A stretch of DNA of 64,000 nucleotides from Cycas panzhihuaensis (taxonomy: Eukaryota; Cycadophyta): the NCBI GenBank assembly GCA_023213395.1, contig CM041465.1, positions 44,709,741 to 44,773,740 of the forward strand. The letters run 5' to 3'. Both the position numbers and the translations under genes were made by a program. Under the pieces are notes generated by a model. That model was not told where the DNA came from. It saw only the letters and a list, made by a program, of their open reading frames with translations, and did not search any database. Below are positions 11,301 through 21,759 of this stretch, in pieces. Within the stretch, counting starts at the first letter, position 1; each line of letters begins with the position of its first letter.

Positions 11301-11876
11301 TTAACTATTCCTCTATGCCAAGTAATCGATTGGATTAAAGGAGGGATATTACAACGAGGAATTACCAAGAGTTTAAAGAAAGTGATGCCATCATTCGACA
11401 TGGATCCCATGGTGACAATGATGGTATTGGGAGAAACATTTCCGAAAGTGATTGTCGATGGGGGCGCAACCGTGAATGTACTACCCATTTCGACATGGCG
11501 AAAGTTGGGAAGTCTGAAACTGGAGGTAGCAACATATTTGTTGAAATTGGCCAACGAATTATTGGTGTGACCTGTGGGGAAGCTGGCCGACATCAAAGTG
11601 GATGTGGTAGGGATCGTCGTAAAAATCGACTTTACAATCGTAGAAACAGAAAAGGGTGCAACACCTTATCTAGCATTATTAGGGATGCCCTGGCTATACA
11701 AAACCCAATGCCTCCAAAGCTGGAAAGACGTAACCTTAACCTTGTTAGATGGAGGGAATGAAGTGGTATTACCAATGTTAGGGAAGAATTCCATTGAAGT
11801 GATACCTGACGATGGTTCAAGTACAACCATTGTGAGTGAAGCAACAACTTCTTCGTTCGGTGAAGAGAATCTCTAG
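11301..11876 (+). pseudogene. Element IV aspartic protease
   Basis: Retroviral-type aspartic protease in the same frame as Gag. The active-site region reads KVIVDGGATVNVLP near 11450-11490, where the usual D-S/T-G is D-G-G. The second half reads VGIVVKIDFTIVE and PYLALLGMPWLYK (11610-11700), the conserved flap and ALLGMPW box also seen in Element VII as YLALLGRPWL. In-frame stops lie at 11568 and 11874. It would cut the Gag precursor during particle maturation. With the changed triad and stops it is inactive as read. Confidence 0.85.
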
Positions 11877-11879
11877 CAT

Positions 11880-12791
11880 ATGACCGAAGAACCCACCAAG
11901 CTAATCGATCGCCAAAACGCAGAACCAACTTACTTTGGAGAAATCTACAATTCTTCAGATGATAAAAATAGAATGAAATTCGTGGATTACTGGCTACAAG
12001 ACGTATATGAAGTCAACCCCTCATCCTATAGGTGTAACCTATTTTCCCGGAATGTAACGGAGGATGTTGATATTAACTCTAAATGTGTTGATTATACGAG
12101 TGTTAATAATAACATAGAAAACCTAGACCCAAATCCAAATCCCCCTTTTAACCCAAACCCTTATCCTAATTCACCTCCCAATACCCCAATCCCTTCTAAC
12201 CCTAACCTTCCCTCTACCTCCGGTGTGGGTCTTGAGGTAGATTGCCCTTCCCCACCCCCATCCCAGCCCGAGGAAGGAAGTAACAAACCTTCTTCATCTT
12301 CTTTAGAGGTACACCTACCCAGCAGAAGATCTTTTTCAACCATCGACACCAAATTTAAGGAAGAAGAAAAGGAACTTGCTGAGAGTATCTCTAGAGATTC
12401 CGGTCTAGGAAACAAAATTGCCACTCTAGAAGATAGAAATCATGGAGAATACGTTGGAGATTATGTGAAGCCCTTTTATGAAGAACCACTATGTGGAAAT
12501 TCCCATTTGATATATTATAGAGAACATTGGTTGGAAGAAGGAATAATAAACCAAGATCAATTAAGGGATCATAAAAAGAAACTGACAAAGCATACCACAC
12601 CAAGGAAAAGGAGAAAAAGGACAAGGCACGACCGCCACGACAAGACATCGTATTTCAAGAAGGGTGATCGAGTCTGGGGATTCAACAATAAATCCCAAAC
12701 AACCCAAGGAGAATTGAAGATGCATTGGAAAGGCCCTTATATGATTAAGAAGGTGTACTGGAATGGCACTATCCAGTTGAAGAAACTATAA
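11880..12791 (+). pseudogene. Element IV proline-rich linker and integrase GPY/F tail
   Basis: This 303-codon frame follows the protease in phase. Residues 80-115 are an Asn-Pro-rich hinge with repeated NPNP units (12120-12210), then Ser/Pro-rich and acidic text. The last 60 residues are integrase C-terminal in type: YFKKGDRVWGFNN, then MHWKGPYMIKKVYWNGTIQL (12719-12778), the GPY/F module thought to bind DNA or chromatin. RT, RNase H and the integrase core, which should lie between, are gone. The deletion junction is somewhere between about 11900 and 12640. Whether the linker is old element sequence or a new insertion is unknown. Confidence 0.8.
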
Positions 12792-13280
12792 GGCCAGCTA
12801 CTACCTGAAATGGTCAAGGGTAGTAAACTGAAACCCTATATCAACTAGGGTGGAGCAACTGATCAGCTGAATCAGTTGGTTGTACTATAACGTGTTGCAT
12901 GAAGTTGAGGCAAAATTGAATTGCCTTGATACCGGAACGTGATTCAGTTCAGTATGTAATATAAAATACAAAAACAATTAAAAAACAGAAAAACAACCGT
13001 AACTCATATCATACAAATAAGCAATATGGTAAAGCATGGAGGAAAGATATATCATCATACGGAAAATCAAGGGAAAGTTGAACAAAACAAGACAAAGGCA
13101 TAAAGAAAAAAAAAAAAAAAAGCGCCAATAGATGAGGATTTATTAACCAAGAATGGCGACCAAGCAACGGAGTAGAGGCAGCAGGGGCAACCTTAGAATA
13201 GAGAGGGGGAGGAATACCCCAAAATTTGAATTTTTTGTTGAGCAAGGATCCTCAACCCAATCATGTTGACCCGAGATAGA
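12792..13280 (+). other. Element IV 3' untranslated region
   Basis: No coding sequence. The text just after the stop (about 12792-12848) still reads in phase as the very end of an integrase before two stops. There is a 17-A run at 13107-13123. A purine stretch at 13200-13213 (AGAGAGGGGGAGGA) looks like a polypurine tract but lies about 67 bp upstream of the 3' LTR rather than next to it. Confidence 0.5.
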
Positions 13281-14141
13281 TGTTGGGACATATTGTGACA
13301 CATAGACCTTGAGGAAGATGGAATACAGGCTTGTATTGACTAGAGGAATGCAAGTATGGAGTATGCAGAATGCGCATAGTGGAAAAAGGTGAAAAATATG
13401 CAACTGGGTACGATGATGCAAGATTTGGTTACGTACCTTTTCAAAGATGCTTGCGTACAACAAGGTACATATGGATGATCGACCCAAAGGCACCGTAAAT
13501 GATGACGCCACCCAAAAGGACATATGTATGGATGTACGGATCAGAAAAGACACCATTAAGGAGACTTAATCAAGTGTTAAAGTGAAAGGGTACCTCGGTG
13601 ACAAAAAGGTATGGTTATGACTTTGGGTCATAATCTTTCACCCAAAAGGCATCAAAGGGACATATTTAATAATGCTTTGAGGACCATTCCAGTGTGAGAG
13701 CCGAGTGATTCAATCCTTTGGTATACTCTCAGGGGTGAGAGCCAAGTATTCTAGTACGCATTGGCATGGAGACTAGTACGCATGACAACAGCCTAAGCTG
13801 TGTATTTTGATGAGTACCTCATGGGTACGCATGTGACATAGTTAATGTATGAGGCTGGAATGCACAGGGAATGCATTCCAGCACCTTGTGTAAAGAAACT
13901 TATTGCTTAATAAAATAAGAGTTGCGTGGAAATTGTGGATTTTCTGTGTTTGCAAAGATTGAATGTGGAATAGGTGCTGATCTCTGTACTGTTGTGTGCC
14001 ATTGTGTTGTAATCATGTGGAAATGTTAATAAATCTGTGTGAACTATGTGGATGCTGATGTTGACTGTGTCCTAAACTAGACTATAACCTGTGTAACCTT
14101 GACAAGTGTATCTAAAAGGGTGTGAAATCTAAAAGTCAACA
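13281..14141 (+). repeat. 3' LTR of Element IV
   Basis: 861 bp, starting TGTTGGGACATATTGTGACA and ending AAGTCAACA, followed directly by the GTAAC target-site copy (14142-14146). It differs from the 5' LTR most in the patch at 13360-13450. Confidence 0.93.
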
Positions 14142-14146
14142 GTAAC

Positions 14147-15540
14147 ATTTGTCAAGTTCCCTTCTGAGTTTTTCAATCCTCTCTTGGGAGTTAATCTCCC
14201 CCAGAAGGTCTTCAAAACTCCTCCACATTCTTCCTCTTCCCCCACCTACCCAATAATCCTTACACGCGAACCCCGTGTCACCTCTCACAAGGGGCCTAAA
14301 GGGGAGCAAGATCATGCCTACTCTTTAAGCACTTTTCACTACACTAGGCATCCTCCCAAAAGTTAATAGTGTTTCCATCACCCAATTTCCATCTCACCCT
14401 AGCCTTCAACATGCTTCTAGACTGAAGAATACTCCTCCAAATTGTTGATCTAGTGGAAGGGGGGACTATATTCTCATTTAAGAGTGTTGCCGTGAAGATA
14501 CTTTTGGGACAAGATCTTTTCCCATAGGCCTACCCGCCTTTAATCATGCGCCATTCGAGCTTTGCCACTAGCGCAGTATTAAATAATGGCATTCTTGTCA
14601 GGTTTAGGCCTCCAACCCATCTCAGGACGCACACTTTGTTCCAGCTCACCAAGTGAATTCTATCCTTCTCCTCAAGCCCAGACTAGAGGAATCTTTTCTA
14701 GATGGATTCCAGCACTGCTGAGACCCTAGCTGGTAATCTGAATATAGACATCCAGTAGACGAGAACACTTTGTAAGGAAGTAGGCACTAGTTGGAGCTTT
14801 TCGGCTTGGCTAAGAAGAGCCCCCTTCCATCCAACTAGCTTCCTTTGAATCCGATCGATAACAGGGTTCCACATGTCCCTTTACATCTTCCCTACAAATA
14901 GGGGCATCCCTAGGTAAATGGTAGGGAACTTCTGGATCTCCATGTCTAAAATTCTACTAATCCTCCTTTGGGTAGTTACCGCGATGTTTATGAAATAAAC
15001 GCTGCTTTTATTCAAGTTTACCTTATGGTTTGTGGCCATCTCAAAGCTTTTCAATCCTTCTTTAAACCTGTGAGCCTCCCTTATGGCTGATTTCCCCATA
15101 AATATGTTGTCATCTACAAATTGGTGGTGCACAATATTGTCCACACCGGATGTAGGTCTTAATCCTTTAACGATCCCCTGTCTTCTAGCTTCCTCCGTGG
15201 CCCTACACAGTAGTTTAACCAAGATTATAAAAATGTAAGGGGATAATGGGTCTCCCTTTCTCAGCCCTCTATATCCCAAAAAAAAATTGGAGGATGTGCC
15301 ATTAATAATAACAGAGTATTGAGGAATGGAGATGCAGAGCTTCACCCACTCTCTCCACCTCTCTCCAAACCCAAACACATCCAAGCACTCCAAGAGGCAA
15401 TCCTAGGAGATTCTATTGTAGGCCTTCAAGAGATCAATCTTTATTAGCATACTGGGCTCCTTCCTTGCATTGGCTGAATGGAGAGTTTCGTGGACCACAA
15501 TTATGCCATCTGTGATCTGTCTACCTTACACAAAAACCGT
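14147..15540 (-). pseudogene. LINE reverse transcriptase, N-terminally truncated
   Basis: RT of the LINE ORF2. Reading on the minus strand: MLIKIDLLKAYNRI (near 15450), carrying the first catalytic Asp; then RGLRKGDPLSPYIFIIL (near 15250); then HHQFVDDNIFMG (near 15120), the FADD box with Ala replaced by Val; then VNLNKSSVYFIN and FPTIYLGMPLF. Beyond 14881 the frame continues with stops into GGLNLTRMPLFNTALVAKLEW (14620-14560) and KLGDGNTINFWEDA (14390-14340), the usual tail before zf-RVT. Several in-frame stops mark it as dead. The product would copy LINE RNA into DNA at the target. Confidence 0.9.
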
Positions 15541-15558
15541 CCTCTCATCAACACATGA

Positions 15559-16016
15559 TACCATATGAAATTTCCATTATTTTTTGATCACCAGGATCCC
15601 AATATGGGCAAGGTGAGAGCATACAATGATGGATATTTTAAATGGCTCCAAATTCTTAAAAAAAAGGGTAGAACTTCTGCTTACAAACATTCTTTTAAAT
15701 GCTGGAAAATTTTTGGCAACATTTCCCCTTATTAAATGGACAAAAAGAGGGGAAAGAAAAGAAGAATGAGATAGCATAAATGTCTACCAAAGAATTAGAA
15801 TCTTTGGGCCTTACAACTCCTTGTATTGTGCTTCCAAACCTGCAAAAGAGAAAGGGAAAGCAAACAATACTAAATATGCTATGATAAAAACTTGAAAATA
15901 TTTTCAAATCCACTTTCACAATCTCGTTCACCACATGGATTATGGGGGAGAAGGAAGTGATGGCTCCATTGCAAGTGCAAGTGAGGAATATGAAGGAAGC
16001 AAGCTTTAATACCACA
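15559..16016 (-). other. Probable leader fragment behind the XIII LTR
   Basis: Lies between the LINE target site and the minus-strand LTR at 16017. On the minus strand it begins with a primer-site-like TGGTATTAAAGC (16014-16003), so it should be the untranslated leader of a Copia element cut short at the LINE insertion point. I recognise no coding sequence in it. Confidence 0.5.
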
Positions 16017-16320
16017 TGAAAGGAATGGATCTATCCTTCATCTTCATGCACTAAACACAAAGGCAAACATGGGAGCAAGAGAGACTTGAGAGAAAAAGAG
16101 TAGCTCTCACAAAATGGGGAGGTAAGAATAAGTCTCTTCCATTGAGCTTTTACTTTTATATTGAGAGAGGGAGCATTAGAGATAGGTGAAATGAAATTAC
16201 ACATAATACACATGAAAGTGCATTTCACTTAAATGATCTAATTTAAAATTCACTTGAGACCCCTTTTAGGAATAATCAACTAATGTAATGACCTTGTGAC
16301 ACTAACCCGTTTCAGTTACA
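16017..16320 (-). repeat. Element XIII: Copia LTR related to Element IX, minus strand
   Basis: Read on the minus strand the block starts TGTAACTGAAACGGGTTAG and ends GATCCATTCCTTTCA, then a primer-site-like TGGTATTAAAGC. Its order of words matches the Element IX LTR: GTCAC, GGTCATT, AAGTGAAATG, TAATTTCAT, a TATAAAAG/TATATAAG box, and GATCCATTCC near the end. I infer an older, diverged copy of that LTR family, 304 bp. Its outer edge sits head to head with the leader of Element V, with no visible target-site duplication. Confidence 0.6.
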
Positions 16321-17016
16321 ACCGTCTGGTTGAGGATCAATTCTGCGTCTGGACAAGAAGGTCATTAGGGTTTTGAGAGAAATCATCAAAAATCAAGTTT
16401 GGAAAATTATGATTTTAGGAGGAGATCAATCAATCTGAACTGCAATCATTCCATAAGATGAATTCGACAAAAGAATTGGTGTACAGACATCGTACAGACG
16501 AAAAAATCAAAGTACTCAGATCGCTCCCAAATTTTACCAGCAAGGTCACGAGAGTGCATCTGTCATTTTTCTCTGAAGGCTCGACAAGATTTGAAGCCGT
16601 TTCAAAAGGGTTTTGGCCTAATTTACAGAGGCGTGGGTTTGTGAAGACTTATGCTCTTTTCTTCAACATGATTGAATCAATCTAGGTAATGCCTACATCA
16701 AATTGATCCTCTTTTCTATACAATCTTTTAAGACCAATTTCAAAGGTTGATTCAAAGTGTTTTTTTTGTTTGAAGCATTTTTCATTTTCAACCCTAGTCG
16801 CTAGTCAAGGTTTCGACTCTCATTTCTGAATAAACTAGACACTTCTTGTGGAAAATAATTTCATATCTGAACTCCTCTCGTCGAGTACTTCAATATATAC
16901 CCCTCATCTTTGAATTTCGTACACCTGCAAGAATCCATACATTTTTGTACACTGTATAGTTGTATGACCCTGCAACTCAGTTTTCGTGATATTTCTCTCC
17001 CAACATCATTCCAATC
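16321..17016 (+). other. Element V untranslated leader
   Basis: Leader sequence with no coding role seen. The part at 16475-16560 (TACAGACATCGTACAGACGA, AAAAAATCAAAGT, CTCAGATCG, ACCAGCAAGG) aligns with the leader of Element IX at 33740-33840, although the proteins of the two elements are from different families. Confidence 0.6.
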
Positions 17017-17980
17017 ACAGCCTCTTCTGCTGTAGCTTTGCATGAAGTAGATAAATTGACTGAAACAAACTTTAGCCTTTGGAAAATCAAAATCGAGGGT
17101 CTCTTAAGAGAAAAACACGCGTGAAAAATCACAATCGAGGAAGAAAAACAACCCAGAAACATAGTAGACTTGTTGAATTGGGAAGAAAGAAACTATAATG
17201 CTGTAGCCGTCCTTAGACTTTAAATTTCAGATTCTCTTCTGACATATGTTGATGTATTGAAAGTGCCTCTGAAATTTAGAAAACTGTGTCCTCTATGTTT
17301 AGCCAAAAAAATAAGGCTAGAATAGTTGCTCTCAGGGAAGAGCTATATAAGCTTAAAATGAGATAATGTCAGTCAGTCTTTGACTTCATAGCCAAGTTGA
17401 CCAATGTTAAAAATGCACTTCTCATAGCACGAGATAAAGTAACTGATACTGAATTGATACATCTTGCACTTAGTAAATTACCAAAATCATATGACAACAT
17501 GGTCAATATGTTAATGGGTGGAAGACAAACAACTACTATGACTCTTGATGTTCTTACAGGTCACATGCTAAGCCAAGAACAAAGGAACCAAAGGTATGAA
17601 GAAGATGTTGAGATGGAAGAAGCACTCACCACCAAACTGAACTTAGGTGGTCGAGGATGAGGCCAATACAATCTTTAGAGCAGGAGGCAAAGCAGCAACT
17701 GGTAACAGAGGCTGTTGGGCTAAAGGAAGAGGAAGAGCAAGAGCCACTCCTCCATGTGACTCGAGGGTCTTCTTTAATTGTGGAAAACCTGGTCATTTCT
17801 CAAGTAATTATAGGGTTTTTGATGTTTGCTATCATTGCAGGCAAACCGAGCATTGCCCATATCAATGTTATTAGAGGCGAATGGAAATTCAGAGAGGGAA
17901 GCAGATTTCAGGAAACTACAACAAAGAACGAGATTCAACAGAGGACGAAATCAAAACTGCTTTTGTAGCTGCTCTAGCTG
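17017..17980 (+). pseudogene. Element V Gag and zinc knuckles
   Basis: Copia Gag. The expected ATG, judged against Elements VI (22466) and XI (57992), reads ACA at 17017-17019, so the start codon is lost. The text then follows LTETNFSLWKIKIEGLL with stops, ALLIARDKVTDTELIHLALS (17410-17470) and LTGHMLSQEQRNQRYEE (17555-17605). The knuckle region (17757-17870) reads FNCGKPGHFSSNY and CYHCRQTEHCPYQC: the first has lost its final Cys, the second keeps C-C-H-C spacing. Frame changes occur near 17640-17660. Confidence 0.83.
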
Positions 17981-18603
17981 CTAGTACTAGGGCCACCGAA
18001 GATTGGTATGTTGATTCAGGAGCCTCCCATCACATGACCAGAGACAAAATGGTTTGAAATTCTAAAACTAGATGATCTTAATAAGTCTGTGGAGCTAGGA
18101 GACAATTTTCTCCTTCATATAAAAGGGATAGGTCTAATAGCCATAGAAATTGATGGAAAAGTTCAATGAATAAGCAATATTCCTTTTGTACATGGAATGA
18201 AGAAAAATCTCTTGTCAATATCTTAGTTAAGCGAAAAAAAATTGAGAACAATATTTTTGATGAAAATGGCCATTGTTACATTATGGATATGGTGAAGAAT
18301 GGCATTGTAATACCTGAAGGGGTAAAATGCAACAAACTCTATAATTTGCTCTCCACCCCTGTACTGCCTAATAAAGGACCTACCAAACCCATGTCTGATG
18401 TAAATTCACTTGTTGTGGCAAATAACAATGTTAATGAAATATGGCACTTGAAGTATGGACACATCTCACATGATAGGTTAAAAAGGTTAAAAAATTCAAG
18501 GATGTTGAATGGTTTGCCTGATATCTCATTTAATTCATTTGTATGCAAAAGTTGTATGATGGGTAAACAACAGAGGACTCCCTTCACAAAAAGCACATGG
18601 TGA
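17981..18603 (+). pseudogene. Element V protease and GAG-pre-integrase
   Basis: Protease active site DWYVDSGASHHMT at about 18000-18040 with D-S-G intact, followed by a stop. The pre-integrase part (18166-18603) reads IWHLKYGHISHDRLKRLK and CKSCMMGKQQRTPF, the His/Cys zinc-binding unit at the front of integrase. An in-frame TGA at 18601 cuts the junction to the integrase core. Confidence 0.85.
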
Positions 18604-19500
18604 GCATAGAATAAATTGGATCTAGTCTATACCGATTTTTGTGGTCCTTCCACACCAATTTCAACAAATAGTGCATAATACTTTCTAACCTTCATTAACG
18701 ACTTTTAAGATAAACATGGGTTTATTTTTTGTTTAGCACATTAGAAGAACTTAATTACTTTGATGAATTCAAAGCAGAAGTGGAATTGGAAAGTAATCAG
18801 AAAATCAAATGTGTCCATTTTGATGGGGGAGGAGAGTATGTGTTCAAAGAATTCCTTTAGTTCTGTAAACTACATGGAATCCCTAGACAAGTTACAACTC
18901 TGTACACACCCTAGTTAAACGATGTAGTAGAGAGAATGAACATAACGGTTTTAGAAATGGCATGACGTTTGATAAAGGACAAGGGAATCACAAAAACATA
19001 TTGGGCAGAAGTAGTCAACACAACTGTGTAGCTAATTAACAAGAGTCCAACCCAAGCCTTGGACAAAGTAACACCTAAAGAAGCTTGGACCGAGCATAAG
19101 CCAGACGTAAGTCATTTTAAGGTCATTGGTTGTAAAGCATATGTACATATTCCTAACCAAGAAAAAACTAAATTAGACAACAAAAACATAGAGTGCATAA
19201 TGGACATATACAGTAATCGCTCAAAAGCATATAGATGTTTTAATCCAAAAACCAACAAACTCTATGTCAGTAGGGATGTGATATTTGATGAAGGTGTAAG
19301 TTGTATTAAGACAGGGTGTCAGAAGATGGACATAGGAGCTGATAATAATAGAAAGTTGAATATAATCCTGTCAGATGAGGAATCAATAATTACCTCATAA
19401 AGAGTTGAGACTAGAAGTGAAATCTCAGAGGAAAAGACACCTGACAACAATCAGCCAAATGGTTTTGATACCATAGAGGAAGAAGGGTAGAGATTGGAGC
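18604..19500 (+). pseudogene. Element V integrase core
   Basis: Integrase core with LVYTDFCGPSTP (first Asp, near 18625) and VHFDGGGEY (second Asp, near 18815). The Glu region near 18915-18940 is broken (NDVVERMN after a stop). The later part (19059-19400) reads AWTEHKPDVSHFKVIGCKAY and LYVSRDVIFDE, the usual link to RT. At least five stops occur in the core. Confidence 0.82.
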
Positions 19501-19599
19501 AAGAACAAAGCTTAAAAAAGGTACCAAAATGGTTTCTTAAGACTCTTGAAGAAACAAAAGGAGAAGTATGTGAACATAGGACAAGGTCTTAGAAACCAC

Positions 19600-21117
19600 A
19601 GGCACTAATTTATTCTGTTGAACCAAACACATTTGAGGAAGTAAGCCAACTTCAAGCCTGGAGAATAGCAATGGACACTGAAATGGAAGCAATTTACAAA
19701 AATGAAACTTGGGAGTTGGTAGAACCTATTGAAGACAAACCCATTGTAAATTGCAAATGGTTATACAAAATGAAAGAAAAGCCAATGGAGAATTTGAAAA
19801 GTACAAAGCAAGGTTAGTGGCAAAAGGCTATACATAGACAGCCAAAATTGATTATGAGGAAACATTCTCACTAGTGGTGAAACTAAATATTATGAGAACA
19901 GTAATTGCAATAATTTCTTAGAAAGGATGAAAAATTTATCAGATGGATATAAAGAGTGCCTTTTTAAATGGAGATCTTCAAGAGGAGGTCTATATGCATC
20001 AACGAAAAAGGTATATCAAATTCGGGCAAGAGAAACTGGTCTACAAACTGAAGAAGGTGTTATATGGACTCAAGCAAGCACCAAGGGCCTGATATGCTAA
20101 ACTGAACAAATATCTTATTCAAAATGGTTGTCACGGATGTGAATCATATCATAGTTTTTATGTAATGTTCAATCAAGGATTAGTCTCCATTCTAGTACGA
20201 TATGTTAATCACAGGGAGTGACAGATTTAATTGCACTCATCAAAAAATAGTTGGAAAGAGTTTTCGAAATGACAAATCTTGGAATGCTGCATTATTATTT
20301 GGGAATAGAGGTTGCGCAATACAACGACTCCGTTGTCTTGTTTCAATCAAAACATATTGAAAATCTCCTAGAAAAGTTCAACATGTGAAATTGCAATAGT
20401 GTTGTTACTCCCATGGAAACTGGTTGTGTGTCGAATCTTGAACCAGAAGGACAATCGATTAATGCAACTATATACAGACATTTGGTTGGAAGCTTAATCT
20501 ATCTTACTGCCACTAGACTAGACATTTCCTACTCAGTTGGAGTAGCGTCCAGGTTTATGCAAAATCCAAAGGTGCCTCATTGGAATGCTGCAAAAAGAAT
20601 TATGCGGTATTTGAAAGGAACAACAAGTCTTGGGTTAAAGTATACAAAAGAAAATAATATGCAATTATCAGGGTTGTATGATTCCGATTGGGCAAGAAAC
20701 AGAATGGGCAGAAAATCCACATTAGGGTATTGTTTCTACCTTTGTATAGTCTTAATTTTGTGGAGCAACAAAAAGCAATACACAGTTGCCTTGTCTTCAA
20801 TAGAAGCAGACTATAAATCAGCAGTGAATGCAGCCTATGAAGCAGTATGGATCAGATAACTTCTAAAAGATCTTGGACAAGAACAAACATCACCTACCCA
20901 GTTGTTCTATGACAATCAGAGCACGATCAAGATGACTAGAAATCCAATATTGCATGCAAGAACCAAACATATAGAAGTTCATCATCACTTCATCAGAGAA
21001 AAAATTCAATACAAAGAGATTGAACTTCTACATTGTACTTTAGAAGATCAAATTGTTGATGTCTTTACAAAACCATTGAGTAAAGACAAATTCTCCCTTT
21101 TTAGAGATAGATTATGA
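19600..21117 (+). pseudogene. Element V reverse transcriptase and RNase H
   Basis: RT starts with EMEAIYKNETWELVEP (19680), then the first catalytic Asp in YQMDIKSAFLNGDL (near 19940) and YGLKQAPRA (20070). The YVDD box reads RYVNHRE followed by a stop (near 20200), so both catalytic Asp residues there are lost. RNase H follows from 20413: QLSGLYDSDWARNR, ALSSIEADYKSAV, FYDNQSTIKMTRNP, HHHFIREKIQ and DVFTKPLSKDKF, ending near 21117. RT copies the element RNA; RNase H removes the RNA strand. Multiple stops and the altered box make it inactive. Confidence 0.87.
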
Positions 21118-21145
21118 GTAAAATAGATAAGACATTAACGGAGAG

Positions 21146-21361
21146 TATTAGAAGTAATGTTTTATCTAAGGTACTTTATGAAAGTCAAGTATATCTAGGA
21201 CACTTTATGAGGGTCATGTTTCATTTCCCCTTTCTTTCTCTGAGTGACAAATGGCAAGATCACATTGAGCGGCTGCCATTTGTCTCGTACAAATTGTGAT
21301 GTATTTATGGAGGAATCATCCTCATTAATGAATGACTTGAATTCTTCTTACATCTTCCACA
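21146..21361 (+). repeat. 3' LTR of Element V
   Basis: Starts TATTAGAAGTAATG (expected TG altered to TA) just after the purine run AACGGAGAG, ends TCTTCCACA; about 216 bp. Its order of words resembles the Element VI LTR (AATGTTTTATCTA, TTTCCCC, GTGACAA, TTGAGCGG, GAATTC). The ends are inferred by that alignment and may be off by a few bases. Confidence 0.65.
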
Positions 21362-21510
21362 CTACATTCCCATGCAACAACTTCTTGACAAATAGTGGGA
21401 TCATGTAAAGACTTTAATGGAGCATTCATAGGCTACCTCTGCAACAGGTGCACTTTCAGATGGTCCTTTAGTATAAGGCACCCTCCTTAAAAGTAGGACT
21501 TGAAGATGCA

Positions 21511-21515
21511 AAAAT
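21511..21515. repeat. Target-site duplication of Element VI, left (AAAAT)
   Basis: AAAAT precedes the 5' LTR and recurs at 25346-25350 right after the 3' LTR. Confidence 0.85.
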
Positions 21516-21655
21516 TGTAGAAGGTAATGTTTTATCTAGGGTTATGATATATGCCTAAAGAATTTTGTAAGGATCTCACATCTTTCCCCCTTTCTCTCTC
21601 AAGGTGACAAGTGGCACAATCCTATTGAGCAGTTGCCATTTGTACCTACTTCACA

Positions 21656-21691
<36 letters not shown>

Positions 21692-21747
21692 AATAATTGA
21701 TCAATAAACAGAGAGAATTCATCTATCTTCATTTTGAATCTTTGCAT
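21516..21747 (+). repeat. 5' LTR of Element VI
   Basis: TGTAGAAGGTAATG to GAATCTTTGCA, 232 bp. Contains a (TA)n run at 21661-21687 and an AATAAA near the end. It is followed at once by the primer site TGGCATCAGAGC (21748-21759). Confidence 0.9.
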
Positions 21748-21759
21748 GGCATCAGAGCA
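21748..21759 (+). promoter_or_regulatory. Primer binding site of Element VI
   Basis: TGGCATCAGAGC, one base from the standard initiator-Met-tRNA site TGGTATCAGAGC of Copia elements, directly after the 5' LTR. Confidence 0.85.

Larger units (their letters stand above)
8138..14141 (+). mobile_element. Element IV: non-autonomous Gypsy element (Gag-PR-GPY/F only)
   Basis: A 6,004-bp LTR element inserted into Element III, with two LTRs (870 and 861 bp), a primer site and GTAAC target-site duplications. The internal 4.3 kb codes for Gag, protease and a short C-terminal integrase tail in one reading frame; RT, RNase H and the integrase core are absent. It must have used enzymes from a relative. Element VII shares its primer site, start MPP, multi-knuckle Gag and protease type, and is a plausible kind of helper. 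The LTRs differ by scattered substitutions and an indel-rich patch, so it is not very recent. Confidence 0.92.
6805..15542 (-). mobile_element. Element III: 5'-truncated L1-type LINE, split by Element IV
   Basis: A non-LTR retrotransposon on the minus strand. It begins within the reverse transcriptase at about 15540, so the ORF1 and endonuclease regions are missing. It ends in a poly(A) tail seen as twelve T residues at 6806-6817. The 16-bp target-site duplications flank it exactly. The body is interrupted at 8137/14142 by Element IV; without it the LINE is about 2.7 kb. 5' truncation is the normal fate of LINE insertions. Confidence 0.93.
16321..21361 (+). mobile_element. Element V: Copia element without 5' LTR
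   Basis: A plus-strand Copia element of the same family as VI and XI: leader with TACGGA/TACAGAC words, Gag, protease, integrase, RT, RNase H and a 3' LTR (21146-21361). No 5' LTR or primer site precedes the leader; the leader instead abuts the minus-strand LTR XIII at 16320. All domains have stops. A PPT-like AACGGAGAG sits before the 3' LTR. It is the most decayed of the three family members. Confidence 0.82.

Noticed and set aside
12190-12210. Telomere-like AACCCTAACC
   Set aside because: Just one or two units within the Asn/Pro-rich coding linker of Element IV; not an array.
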